A stretch of 64,000 nucleotides of DNA from Tenggerimyces flavus (GTDB lineage Bacteria > Actinomycetota > Actinomycetes > Propionibacteriales > Actinopolymorphaceae): positions 4,216,001 to 4,280,000 of the forward strand of contig NZ_JAFBCM010000001.1 in NCBI RefSeq assembly GCF_016907715.1. The letters are read 5' to 3'. A program made the translations under genes and the position numbers. The notes beneath the pieces were generated by a model. That model was not told the DNA's origin. It saw nothing but the letters and a program-made list of their open reading frames with translations, and searched no databases. Shown in pieces: positions 42,315 to 52,278 of this stretch. Each line of letters opens with the position of its first letter. Within the stretch, counting starts at the first letter, position 1.

Positions 42315-43597
42315 AGTGTGCGGACGTCGAGCGAGCCGTCCGCCAGCCCGTCCTGGACCTGGCTGCGGGCGACCTTGCCCGAGGCGGTCCGGGGGAGTGC
42401 GTCGGTGGCGTACCAGATGCGTGGGCGTTCGGCTTCGACGAGCTGGTCGTTCGCGTACTGGCGTAGGTCGCTGGCTGTGGGCGCCTTGCCGTCGACCTCG
42501 AGAACGGCGACGACGACCTGGCCGAGCTCTTCGTGCTCGCGGCCGACGACCGCGGCGTCGACGACGCCGTCGAGCTGGCGGAGGACGCGTTCGACGCCCT
42601 CGGGCAGGACCGTCGAGCCGCCGGTGCTGATCGCCCCGCTGTCCCTGCCGAGGACCTGCAGCGAGCCGTCGGCCTGCAGCTCCACGCGGTCGTTCACGGT
42701 GGCGTAGCCGTCCTCGCTCTTGGCGAGGCCGGAGGCTAGGTACTTGCTCTTGGCCCAGAGCACGCCGTCCTCGACCCGGATCTCGACGCCGGGGAACGGC
42801 TTGAACGTGCCTGGTGTGGCGCCTGGTCTTCTGATGGCGACGAGGGAGAGCTCGGCGGCGCCGTAGTACTCGACGACCTCGATGCCGAGCTTGCCCGCCC
42901 GTTCCTCGACGTCGTGGTCCAGCGCGGCGCCGGCACAGACGGCGAGTTTGAGGCTCGTCTGCTCGTCGAGCCGTTCGACGATCGCGGCCAGCATCGGCGG
43001 GACGACGTGCACGGCGGTGCACCTGGCGGCCGCCTCGACTGCCGCCTGCGGCGACCACTTGGGGAGCAGGTGGACGGCGGCCCCCATCGTGAGGGCGTGC
43101 AGCGTTCCGTAGAGAAAGAGGCTGCCGGACAGGCGGCCGGGGATGAGCACGGTGTCGTTCGGGCCGACGCCGGCGAAGACGGAGAACGTGGGGAAGCTGA
43201 AGATCCACGAGCGTCGGGTGCGGACGACGGGGTGTGGGGTGCCGGAGCTGCCCGAGGTGAAGACGATCAGGCACGCGTTGGACCCGTGCGGCTCGGCTGC
43301 CTGCTTGGCCGCGTCGATCGCCCTGGCTCGGAGGTCCTGCGGCCACGTGGCCTCGCCGACGATCGCGGCGGCATCGAGCTGGTCCGCGGCGATGAGGCCG
43401 ACGAGCAGCTCGACCGGATCCTCGTTCGTGACGTCGACCCGCCCGCCCGCGCCGATGCCCGCGTCGGTGAGCTCGGCGGCCTTCCGTTCGGCCCGGCCGG
43501 CGAGCTCGGCGAACGTCACCGGCCCATGAGCCCCCACCACCGCGACCCGATGCGGCTCGGCTGCAGCCCGGCGGTACACGTCCCGTGAGATGGCCAT
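42311..43597 (-). CDS. AMP-forming acyl-CoA synthetase-like protein
   Basis: ANL-superfamily adenylating enzyme of 428 aa, shorter than typical 500-560 aa ligases. The phosphate loop is IVFTSGSSGTPHPVVRTRRS, the A5-type motif is EYYGAAELSLVA, and the C-terminal catalytic lysine is in LPRTASGKVARSQV. The shortening is in the N-terminal domain. It would convert a carboxylic acid to its CoA ester. Position between bioY and a thiolase suggests an acid connected to biotin, for example pimelate or a biotin-related acid, but this is inference. Confidence 0.85.
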   Translation of the reverse strand: MAISRDVYRRAAAEPHRVAVVGAHGPVTFAELAGRAERKAAELTDAGIGAGGRVDVTNEDPVELLVGLIAADQLDAAAIVGEATWPQDLRARAIDAAKQAAEPHGSNACLIVFTSGSSGTPHPVVRTRRSWIFSFPTFSVFAGVGPNDTVLIPGRLSGSLFLYGTLHALTMGAAVHLLPKWSPQAAVEAAARCTAVHVVPPMLAAIVERLDEQTSLKLAVCAGAALDHDVEERAGKLGIEVVEYYGAAELSLVAIRRPGATPGTFKPFPGVEIRVEDGVLWAKSKYLASGLAKSEDGYATVNDRVELQADGSLQVLGRDSGAISTGGSTVLPEGVERVLRQLDGVVDAAVVGREHEELGQVVVAVLEVDGKAPTASDLRQYANDQLVEAERPRIWYATDALPRTASGKVARSQVQDGLADGSLDVRTL

Positions 43598-43615
43598 CGC
43601 GCCGAACTTACCTGG

Positions 43616-44230
43616 TCAGGATCCCGAAGGAGGAGCGTCGTCAAGGCTGTGGGTCGGTTCGCGCTTGCCCAGGGTGGGGTAGCCGGTGTGGACACCCTTC
43701 GCGACGACGGTGGCGATGGTGGCCTTGATCAGGTCGCCGGGCAGGAAGACGGCCGCGGCGATGGCGGTGGCGACGAGGCCGGTCGTGTTGCCGAGCCAGG
43801 CCTGCACGGGGATGCCGATCGCGTACACGACGCCGATGCCGCCCAGGAGGTTGGCGACCAGGCCGAGCGGCAGGGAGTACGTACGGCCACGCAGAGCCGT
43901 CCGTTCGGTCAGCCAGCCGGTCACGAACGCCCCCAGCGGCCAGCCGATCAGGTAGCCCGCGGACAGCCCGGCGAAGACCCCCAGGCCGCCCCGACCGCCC
44001 GCCAGCAACGGCAGGCCGGCGGCGACCAGCGCCAGCAGAACCAGCACGGCCAGCGCGCCGCGGCGGGCGCCGAGGATGGAGCCGGCGAGCATCACGCCCA
44101 GCGCCTGCGCCGTGATCGGGACGCCGCCGCCGAACAGGTACAGGGTCCCGGGCAGGCCGAGTGCCGCGATCAGGGCGGCGAACAGGGCGATGAGGGCGAG
44201 GTCACGGGACACCAGGCGGCGAGAGGACAT
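43616..44230 (-). CDS. bioY: Biotin transporter substrate-binding S component BioY
   Basis: Membrane protein of 204 aa with six hydrophobic segments. BioY features: DLALIALFAALIAALGLPGT, GGVPITAQALGVMLAGSILG and GLPLLAGGRGGLGVFAGLSA, then GYLIGWPLGAFVTGWLTE. BioY binds biotin with high affinity and works alone or with EcfA/EcfT, both present downstream. First gene of a five-gene operon bioY-ligase-thiolase-ecfA-ecfT; the gap to the ligase is 18 bp. No BioQ/BirA operator is recognised upstream. Confidence 0.92.
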   Translation of the reverse strand: MSSRRLVSRDLALIALFAALIAALGLPGTLYLFGGGVPITAQALGVMLAGSILGARRGALAVLVLLALVAAGLPLLAGGRGGLGVFAGLSAGYLIGWPLGAFVTGWLTERTALRGRTYSLPLGLVANLLGGIGVVYAIGIPVQAWLGNTTGLVATAIAAAVFLPGDLIKATIATVVAKGVHTGYPTLGKREPTHSLDDAPPSGS

Positions 44231-44316
44231 GCGAGCGAGCGTAAGAGCGGGCCGAGCGCGGCGGCGAGAGAGTGCGCAGACAAATAACCCGTAGCCACCC
44301 TTGGAGCCCTCTCACG

Positions 44317-44322
44317 TACGAT
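44317..44322 (+). promoter_or_regulatory. -10 box of a leaderless promoter before the ABC-F leader peptide
   Basis: TACGAT (TAnnnT type) ends six bases before the ATG at 44329, the spacing expected if transcription starts at that A. No clear -35 box is seen, as is common for actinobacterial leaderless promoters. Confidence 0.45.
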
Positions 44323-44328
44323 GGGGCC

Positions 44329-44349
44329 ATGGATATCCGGACCTCTTAG
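44329..44349 (+). CDS. Six-residue leader peptide (MDIRTS) upstream of the ABC-F gene
   Basis: Reading frame ATG GAT ATC CGG ACC TCT TAG, leaderless behind TACGAT. Its codons 3-5 contain TCCGGA (44336-44341), which is complementary to TCCGGA at 44393-44398 that overlaps GGAGAG, the ribosome-binding site of the ABC-F gene. A further stem GGAC...GTCC (44354-44357, 44376-44379) lies between. The layout fits ribosome-stalling attenuation, known for antibiotic-resistance ABC-F genes; the role here is inferred. Confidence 0.55.
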   Translation: MDIRTS

Positions 44350-44408
44350 CTGCGGACCTCGTCCTCGCACGATGAGTCCGTCCACGCTGAGATCCGGAGA
44401 GTAACCAA

Positions 44409-46007
<1,599 letters not shown>

Positions 46008-46137
46008 CCGCCTTGGCAGGTTGGTGTCCACGGGTTTCTTGATCAGATGGCTTCTCAGAATGCTTGGGCTGGCGGATCATGGGGCATTGAGTAGGTGATC
46101 TTCAGATCGCTTCCGGTCTCGTCAGCGGGAGGTAGGC

Positions 46138-46359
46138 GTGGCAGAGCCGCTCAAGAAGGGCGCCCGAGTCACTGGGCCGCAGCGCAACAAGCTCGCCGCG
46201 GACTTGAGGAAGAAGTACGACGGCGGCAGGAGCATCCGGTCGATCGCGGAAGAGACCGGTCGCTCGTACGGGTTCGTGCATCGTCTGCTCAGCGAGTCGG
46301 GGGTGAGTCTCCGCAGCCGCGGTGGCGCTACCCGTTCGAAGAAGAAGGTCGCCTCCTGA
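46138..46359 (+). CDS. Small helix-turn-helix protein conserved in actinobacteria
   Basis: Basic protein of 73 aa, GTG start behind GGGAGG. The helix-turn-helix is LRKKYDGGRSIRSIAEETGR, then SYGFVHRLLSESGVSLRSRG, similar to resolvase/Trp-repressor-like HTH (HTH_7-like). The ends are lysine-rich (GGATRSKKKVAS). Such short HTH proteins are common next to crotonase genes in actinobacteria. Its targets are unknown. The next gene begins at or shortly after its stop. Confidence 0.8.
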   Translation: MAEPLKKGARVTGPQRNKLAADLRKKYDGGRSIRSIAEETGRSYGFVHRLLSESGVSLRSRGGATRSKKKVAS

Positions 46360-46406
46360 CGGAGCACACCACACCGCCCGACCATGCCGCCTACGAGGCG
46401 GCAGGG

Positions 46407-47162
46407 TTGCGCTTGGAGCTGGACGGCGCTGTCGCGACGGTGACCCTGATCCGTTTCGACAAGCGAAACGCCCAGACGCCAGAGCTGTGGGCCGCGCTGG
46501 CCACGATCGGCGAGACGCTTCCCGCCGACATCCGGGTGGTCGTGCTGCGCGCGGAAGGGCCGTCGTTCTCCGCCGGCCTCGATCGTGCGTTGCTCGCACC
46601 CCAGTCGCCGGACGACCTGTTCCCGACGATCGCGACCGCGGCTGACGAGACCGCGCTCGCGATCATCGCCGACTTCCAGCGCGCGTTCAGCTGGTGGCGG
46701 CGCCCGTCCCTGGTGTCGATCGCCGTCGTCCAGGGCCACGCGGTGGGCGCGGGCTTCCAGCTCGCGCTCGCGACGGACCTGCGCGTGCTCGCCGACGACG
46801 TCCAGTTCGCGATGCGCGAGCCGAGCCTCGGGCTCGTACCCGACCTCGGCGGCACCCAGCCGCTGGTTCAGGCCGTCGGCTACTCGCGCGCGCTCGAGAT
46901 CTGCCTGACCGGGCGCTGGATCGGCGCCGAGGAGGCGTACGCGCTCGGGCTGGGGAACGTCGTGGTGCCGCGGGCCGAGCTCGACAGTGCTACTTCCGAC
47001 CTGGTGGCCGCACTTTTGGCCGTGCCGTCCGGCGCGGCTGCCGCGACGAAAGCACTGCTGGCCAGCGCCGAAAGTCGTACGTACGAGGACCAGCTGCTCG
47101 CCGAACGGACCGCCCAGCTCGGCCGGCTGCGCGCGCTTCTTTCCGCAACCGATACCCGCTAG
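46407..47162 (+). CDS. Enoyl-CoA hydratase/isomerase family protein
   Basis: Crotonase-fold protein of about 251 aa. The oxyanion-hole regions are GPSFSAGLDRALLAP and VVQGHAVGAGFQLALATDLR; REPSLGLVPDLGGTQPLVQA keeps one catalytic glutamate (as in PE-x-x-LG) while the first is Gln, so isomerase-like activity is more likely than hydration. The start is uncertain: coding similarity seems to run upstream (YEAAGLRLELDG), but between the HTH stop and 46407 no ATG, GTG or TTG is in frame. TTG 46407 or an unusual CTG at 46356 (overlapping the HTH stop) are the options. Confidence 0.85.
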   Translation: MRLELDGAVATVTLIRFDKRNAQTPELWAALATIGETLPADIRVVVLRAEGPSFSAGLDRALLAPQSPDDLFPTIATAADETALAIIADFQRAFSWWRRPSLVSIAVVQGHAVGAGFQLALATDLRVLADDVQFAMREPSLGLVPDLGGTQPLVQAVGYSRALEICLTGRWIGAEEAYALGLGNVVVPRAELDSATSDLVAALLAVPSGAAAATKALLASAESRTYEDQLLAERTAQLGRLRALLSATDTR

Positions 47163-47237
47163 CGGGAAGATGGTGGACATCCGACGTGTTGTCACGTCTG
47201 GATGTAATCGTGTAATCAGCCAGGAGGGCGGCGCCTC

Positions 47238-49145
47238 GTGTCAATGATGGGCGGCGGTGGTGGCGGGGGCGGACCCTGGGCGATGATGCGGTCGTTCCGC
47301 AAGAACGACCCCGACATGGCCCGGCGGAAGCTCGCGCCCGGGACGTTCAAGCGGATCGTGCGCTTCGCGCAGCCGTACTCCAAGTTCATCGTCGGCCTGA
47401 TGATCCTGCTCGCGATCGACGCCGCGCTGTCCGCCGCCAACCCGCTGATCTTCCGCGAGATCATCAACAAGGGCGTGCTCGGGAAGGACTCGGGCCTGAT
47501 CGTCACGCTCGCGCTCGTCATCGCGGCGATCGCGGTCGTCGGTGCCGGGCTCGGACTGATCCAGCGCTACTTCGGCGCGCGGATCGGCGAGGGCCTGATC
47601 TTCGACATGCGCTCGAAGGTGTTCGCGCACGTCCAGCGGCAGCCGATCGCGTTCTTCACCCGTACGCAGACCGGCGCGCTCGTCTCCCGGCTGAACAACG
47701 ACGTGATGGGAGCGCAGCAGGCGTTCACCTCGACGCTGTCGAACGTCGTCAGCAACATCCTCACCGCCGCGATCACGCTGACCGCGATGTTCATCCTGTC
47801 CTGGCAGATCACGCTCGTCGCGCTGGTCATGCTGCCGTTGTTCCTGCTGCCGGCGCGGTGGTTGGGCCGCAAGCTGCAGGCGATCACGCGCGAGTCGTAC
47901 AACCTCGACGCGCAGATGAACGCGATGGTGACCGAGCGCCTCGGCGTCGCCGGCGCCCTGCTGGTGAAGCTGTTCGGCCGGCACGAGCTCGAGGACCGCG
48001 CCTATCAGGACCGGGCGGCGCGGGTGCGCGACATCGGCATCACGCAGGCGATGTACGCGCGGGTGTTCTTCACCGCGCTGATGCTCGTCGCGTCGTTGTC
48101 GGTCGCGGTCGTGTACGGCTGGGGCGGCGTGCAGGCGGTGAACGGGATCCTCGACGTCGGCACGCTGGTCGCGATGACCGCGTACCTGACCCGGCTGTAC
48201 GGACCGCTGACCGCGCTGTCCAACGTGCACGTCGACATCATGACCGCGCTGGTGTCGTTCGAGCGGGTCTTCGAGGTGCTCGACCTCGAGCCGCTGGTGA
48301 AGGACAAGCCGGGCGCCCGCGAGCTGTCGCCTTCGGCGCCGGGGACGATCGAGTTCGACGACGTCGAGTTCCGCTACCCGCGCGCGGACGAGGTCTCGCT
48401 CGCGTCGCTGGAGACCGTGGCGACGCTGGACCAGAGCACGCCGACCGAGGTGCTGCACGGCATGTCGTTCAAGGCGCTGCCCGGTCAGCTGGTCGCGCTG
48501 GTCGGACCGTCGGGTGCGGGCAAGACGACCACGACGCACCTGGTGACGCGGATGTACGACGTCCAGGGCGGTGCCGTGCGCGTGGGTAGCGTCGACGTAC
48601 GCGACCTGACGCTCGAGTCGCTGCGCTCGGAGATCGGCGTGGTCACGCAGGACCCGCACATGTTCCACGACACGATCCGTACCAACCTGCTGTACGCGAA
48701 GCCCACCGCGACGGACGACGAGCTGACTTCTGCCTTGGAGGGCGCGCGAATCTGGGGTCTGGTGTCGTCGCTGCCGGATGGTCTGGACACCGTGGTGGGG
48801 GAGCGCGGCTACCGGCTGTCGGGCGGGGAGAAGCAGCGGTTGGCGATCGCGCGGCTGCTGTTGAAGGCGCCGAAGTTCGTGGTGCTGGACGAGGCGACCG
48901 CGCACCTGGACTCCGAGTCCGAGGCCGCGGTGCAGAAGGCGTTGGCGACCGCGTTGAAGGGCCGTACGTCGTTGGTGATCGCGCACCGGCTGTCGACCGT
49001 ACGCGACGCCGACCAGATCCTCGTGTTGGACGGCGGGCGCATCGTCGAACGCGGCACGCACGACGAGCTGCTCGCGGCCGACGGGCTGTATGCCGAGCTA
49101 TACCACACGCAGTTCCGTACCCAGGCCGAGACACCGGTCGCGTAG
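47238..49145 (+). CDS. ABC transporter, fused permease and ATPase (exporter type)
   Basis: Half-transporter of 635 aa, GTG start behind AGGAGGG. After a methionine/glycine-rich N-terminus (SMMGGGGGGGGPWAMMRSFR), the ABC_membrane domain spans about residues 30-320 with six helices. The ATPase has Walker A GPSGAGKTTTTHLVTR, Q-loop GVVTQDPHMFHDTIRTNLL, signature LSGGEKQRLAIARLLL, Walker B FVVLDEATAHLDSES and VIAHRLSTVRDADQ. It probably works as a homodimer exporting lipid, peptide or drug; the substrate is unknown. Confidence 0.92.
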   Translation: MSMMGGGGGGGGPWAMMRSFRKNDPDMARRKLAPGTFKRIVRFAQPYSKFIVGLMILLAIDAALSAANPLIFREIINKGVLGKDSGLIVTLALVIAAIAVVGAGLGLIQRYFGARIGEGLIFDMRSKVFAHVQRQPIAFFTRTQTGALVSRLNNDVMGAQQAFTSTLSNVVSNILTAAITLTAMFILSWQITLVALVMLPLFLLPARWLGRKLQAITRESYNLDAQMNAMVTERLGVAGALLVKLFGRHELEDRAYQDRAARVRDIGITQAMYARVFFTALMLVASLSVAVVYGWGGVQAVNGILDVGTLVAMTAYLTRLYGPLTALSNVHVDIMTALVSFERVFEVLDLEPLVKDKPGARELSPSAPGTIEFDDVEFRYPRADEVSLASLETVATLDQSTPTEVLHGMSFKALPGQLVALVGPSGAGKTTTTHLVTRMYDVQGGAVRVGSVDVRDLTLESLRSEIGVVTQDPHMFHDTIRTNLLYAKPTATDDELTSALEGARIWGLVSSLPDGLDTVVGERGYRLSGGEKQRLAIARLLLKAPKFVVLDEATAHLDSESEAAVQKALATALKGRTSLVIAHRLSTVRDADQILVLDGGRIVERGTHDELLAADGLYAELYHTQFRTQAETPVA

Positions 49146-49170
49146 GGGGCGTCGCCTTAGGCTGTGTGCC

Positions 49171-49650
49171 ATGGCTGATCCGCTGGTGGAGCTGCAGAAT
49201 CGCACGTTCGAGCACGCGACGGCGGCGACGAACAAGTCGTATCCGCCGGAGCGCCGGCTGACCGCCGAGCAGCTGACGGCGTACCTCGGCCGCCGCGAGT
49301 ATGCGGTGGTGGGGACGGCGCGGCCGGACGGTCGGCCGCACGCGTCGATGTCGCTGTATCTGCGGAGCGGCACCACGTTCTGGCTGCCGACCGTCAGCGG
49401 CTCGATCCGGGTCCGCAACCTGGGCGAGCAACCCTGGTTGACGTTGGTGATCGCGGAGAACGACGACGACACCCACATCGCCGTCATCACCGAAGGCCCG
49501 GCCACCGTCGTCGGGCGGGACGACCTGCCCGATGAGGTGCGCACGCTGGTCGACGAGGCGTTCGCGTACGTGTGGAAGTGGGTCGACGTCTGGATCCGCC
49601 TCGACGCCGAGCGGGTCCTCTCCTACGCCGCCGAGGCCGCCCACCCCTGA
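49171..49650 (+). CDS. Pyridoxamine 5'-phosphate oxidase-fold (PPOX/FDOR) protein
   Basis: Protein of 159 aa with the split-barrel flavin-binding pattern: LGRREYAVVGTARPDGRPHA, TFWLPTVSGSIRVRNLGEQP and HIAVITEGPATVVGRDDLPD. Members bind FMN, F420 or heme oxygenase-type ligands; the precise cofactor is not evident. TAGGCT seven bases before the ATG may be a -10 box of a leaderless transcript. A repeat cluster follows the stop. Confidence 0.82.
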   Translation: MADPLVELQNRTFEHATAATNKSYPPERRLTAEQLTAYLGRREYAVVGTARPDGRPHASMSLYLRSGTTFWLPTVSGSIRVRNLGEQPWLTLVIAENDDDTHIAVITEGPATVVGRDDLPDEVRTLVDEAFAYVWKWVDVWIRLDAERVLSYAAEAAHP

Positions 49651-49654
49651 CCGT

Positions 49655-50349
49655 TTCGAATGAGGGCGTCCCCGTAGCGATCTATTGGATGAAGGGCACC
49701 TTCATATGAACCTCCTCGAGCGAGGGGACCCTCCGCCCTTCGCGAAAGTGTGGGGTTCTGGTCGCGACACGCCGGCGTGTCGCGACCAGAACCCCACTGT
49801 TTGATGGGACATGGAGGATGGGCTGGGCTATTGAATGAAGGTGCCCTTCATACAAACGGTGGCGGGGTGGAGGGGGTCGAGGTGGCCGGTGGTGCTGGTG
49901 TGGCGTGGTCTGGTTGGGTCGGGGGCACCCTGGTCCCATAGGTTCGGACCAGGGTGCCCCCGACCCAAACCGACAAGCGACCTCAGCACGGCAGCAGACC
50001 GGCACCGAAGGGGGGCCTGGCCCGGGCAACGGTTCCGGGGGTGGGGCGGCGGCTTTGAAACTGGCCACCACAATCGACCGCCGCGACAGCCCCGAAGAGC
50101 ACCAACCCCAGACCCGCTCTCATCGCAACACCGCACCAAGAGAGCGACCTGGCAGGGGAGCTTCGCCAAGAGGAACTGAGTAGTCGCCACCCGGGAAGGC
50201 CTGCAATTCTCAGCCGGCGGAAGTGGCCGTCACTTTGCCTACGAAGGGGGCGTTCGGAAGGGTCTCGCGGGAGCTCGGAACGCCCCCTCGGTGGGTAAAG
50301 TCACGATGCGGGATGGCCTCTTCGCTACAGGGACGCCCTCATTCGAAAC
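49655..50349. repeat. Large cluster of palindromic and composite repeats between convergent genes
   Basis: The 709-bp gap 49651-50359 has no credible gene. In order: an inverted GAGGGCGTCCC arm (about 49660); family I hairpins at 49685 and 49831-49855 (TTGAATGAAGG-TGC); a 48-bp perfect palindrome at 49750-49797; a family I element with 25-bp arms at 49912-49936 and 49946-49970 (24/25 paired) around CATAGGTTC; the composite repeat 49975-50176 matching 29893-30345; and an inverted pair at 50229-50258 and 50274-50304 (24/30 paired) of the CACTTTGCC-type arm, followed by TACAGGGACGCCCTCAT. It separates the PPOX and lectin genes, which end facing each other. Confidence 0.75.
49750..49797. repeat. 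48-bp perfect palindrome
   Basis: GTGGGGTTCTGGTCGCGACA starts a 24-base half-site that is followed by its exact reverse complement with no spacer (centre CCGG at 49772-49775). It can form a cruciform or a very stable hairpin without loop. Confidence 0.85.
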
Positions 50350-50359
50350 GTCCCCGCGG

Positions 50360-51859
50360 TCAGTGGCCGCCGGTGTTGGTGGACCAGAGCTTGGTGACGC
50401 CGTTGCTGGCAAAGAGGACGAGGTTGCCGTCGTCCTGGATGACCAGGATCGCGCCCGGGTTGCCGGCGGTGTTGGTCGACCACAGCACTTGGCCGGAGGT
50501 GCCGTAGAGCACGAAGTTGCCGTCCGCCTGCATCAACGCCAGGGCGCTGGGCTGGCCGGCGGTGTTCGCGGACCAGAGGACCTGGTTGCTGGGACCGAAC
50601 GTCAACACCAGGTTGCCGTCGTTCTGCAGCGTCAAATGCGTACGCCCATCGCAGGACCGCGCGGTCGCGCCGGTGAACACGGCCTCGCCCGGCCGGATCC
50701 ACCGACACAGGGCAGGTGGCGTGCCGGTGGGCGGTGGCGTCGGCTCGGTGACGCCGAGGACGTACGTCAACGACGCCGGCTGGAACTCCGACTGCAACGT
50801 GCTCGAAGTCGCGGCCGCCACCTGATACCCGGCCGGCGCGGAAGGCAGGCCGCCGCAGCCGGCGGACGGAACGCCCACGTGCCGCGCCTGGTCGACGTTC
50901 CCCGACACGGTCCAGTCCCGCACACCGTTGACCGCGTACCCGTAGCCCAGGTGTTGCCCGCGCAGCGTGTTGCCCGTCACCGTTCCGCCGTAGACGGTCC
51001 CGGTGCCGCACGTCCACACCTGCCAGCCCTGCGCCAAGCCGACCTTGACGAACGCGCTCCGCGCCTCGATCACGTTGTTCCGCACGATTGTTCCGGTGTA
51101 GTTGCCGTTCACCGGCGCGACGTCGACCATGCTGATCCCGCCGAGCAGCACCCGCGACACCGCGACGATCGTGTTCTGCTCGATCACCGAGCCCGGCGCA
51201 CCGAATACGACGATGCCGCCGTCCGTCGCGTCCGTGATCGTGTTGCCGCGTACGGTCGACGACCCGCAGGCCAACGAGATTCCGTCCGCCCACTGGCCGC
51301 TCGGCGAGTCCAGACCCGCGGGCCCGATCTCGTTGTCGACCACCTGCGCGCGCTGGCAGCCCGGCACCGACGAGGTCACCGTGCCCTCGAACAGGTGCAG
51401 CGCCGACCAGCTCCGTGGCTCCCGGATCAGGCTCTTGCGTACGACCTGGTCGGCGACGTTTCCGCCCAGCTGAACGAGGGCGTTGCCAGCCTTCCGGCCG
51501 AGCGCCGCGCGGTTGCCGTCCACTTGGACGTTCTGCAGCACGATCCCGCTCTGCCCGTTGCCGTCCACGGCCGTCGTGATCCCCGCGGCGTTGAGACGCA
51601 ACGTCGCCCGCGTCGACCCGGTCGGCAACCCCTTGGTCGCGAGCTCCTGCCGCGGCGCCGTGAACTTCACCGGCGCGCTCAGCTTGAACACCGCGCCCGC
51701 GCAGAGGAAGACTTTCTTCCCTGCGCCGACCAACGCCTTGTTGATAGCCGCCTGCGTGCCCGAGGGAACGCAGCTCGCGGGCGCGGCCACGGCCGCCGGC
51801 CCGCACAGGCCAACCAGAACTGCGACGACCGCCAGCACCACGTGGGCACGACGCCTCAT
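50360..51859 (-). CDS. Secreted right-handed beta-helix protein with C-terminal B-lectin domain
   Basis: Exported protein of 499 aa with a Sec signal (VVLAVVAVLVGLCGPAAVAA). Residues 30-370 show parallel beta-helix repeats (VRGNTITDATDGGIVVFGAP, GTIVRNNVIEARSAFVKVGL, VTGNTLRGQHLGYGYAVNGV), a fold of pectate lyases and other polysaccharide-active proteins. The last 120 residues have three bulb-lectin repeats (QNDGNLVL, QADGNFVLYG, QDDGNLVLFA), the mannose-binding QxDxNxVxY motif, the third with Phe for Tyr. Catalytic residues are not identified. It lies downstream of the lplABC-type operon on the same strand, with a 419-bp gap. Confidence 0.85.
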   Translation of the reverse strand: MRRRAHVVLAVVAVLVGLCGPAAVAAPASCVPSGTQAAINKALVGAGKKVFLCAGAVFKLSAPVKFTAPRQELATKGLPTGSTRATLRLNAAGITTAVDGNGQSGIVLQNVQVDGNRAALGRKAGNALVQLGGNVADQVVRKSLIREPRSWSALHLFEGTVTSSVPGCQRAQVVDNEIGPAGLDSPSGQWADGISLACGSSTVRGNTITDATDGGIVVFGAPGSVIEQNTIVAVSRVLLGGISMVDVAPVNGNYTGTIVRNNVIEARSAFVKVGLAQGWQVWTCGTGTVYGGTVTGNTLRGQHLGYGYAVNGVRDWTVSGNVDQARHVGVPSAGCGGLPSAPAGYQVAAATSSTLQSEFQPASLTYVLGVTEPTPPPTGTPPALCRWIRPGEAVFTGATARSCDGRTHLTLQNDGNLVLTFGPSNQVLWSANTAGQPSALALMQADGNFVLYGTSGQVLWSTNTAGNPGAILVIQDDGNLVLFASNGVTKLWSTNTGGH

Positions 51860-52102
51860 GACGGGTCCCCTCCAGGAAAGCCTTCCCAAGCTCGACCAGC
51901 TGACGGTAACCCGTACCGGATAACGACGTGCGTGCGATTCCGAGAAAGTTCGTCGACGAATTGTTTGACCGTAAACTCTCTTACTCGGGCCAGTAAAGGT
52001 TTGCCCAAATGGGGTCCCCTCCGGACGCCGCACCAGACGAGGAGCGCGCAAACGGCCCCGCGAAGACGACAGTCGACTCGCGGTTTCTCCAACCTCTGTT
52101 GA

Positions 52103-52230
52103 CTTCCCGGTAAGGGAAGGCACTCCGTAGGTGAAGCGTCGCGGTCGCCTTACCCGGCCAGTGACCCCTCTACCTGGCGTCCACCCCACGTAAAGGGGCA
52201 AATGATCATGTAAACATGATCGTTGGCCCC
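52103..52230. repeat. Terminator-like hairpins including TGATCATG family II copy B
   Basis: The 419-bp gap 51860-52278 holds the upstream region of the lectin gene and these hairpins: CTTCCC/GGGAAG (52103-52119) and, at 52195-52230, GGGGCAAATGATCATGT / ACATGATCGTTGGCCCC (15 of 17 paired), a copy of the hairpins at 39807 and 60140. The preceding CTCTACCTGGCGTCCACCCC also matches them. It lies just after the stop of the LplC-type gene. No gene is seen in the gap. Confidence 0.7.
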
Positions 52231-52278
52231 AGGGCGGGGTCGGGCCGGTCGAACCAACGGACGGACGAAAGCTCGAGG

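Noticed and set aside
49682-50190. Frames on both strands in the second repeat cluster
   Set aside because: Same reason: repeat-derived peptides and no ribosome-binding sites.
49655-50349. CRISPR array
   Set aside because: The repeats are inverted rather than direct, irregularly spaced and lack unique spacers of constant length; no cas genes are present.
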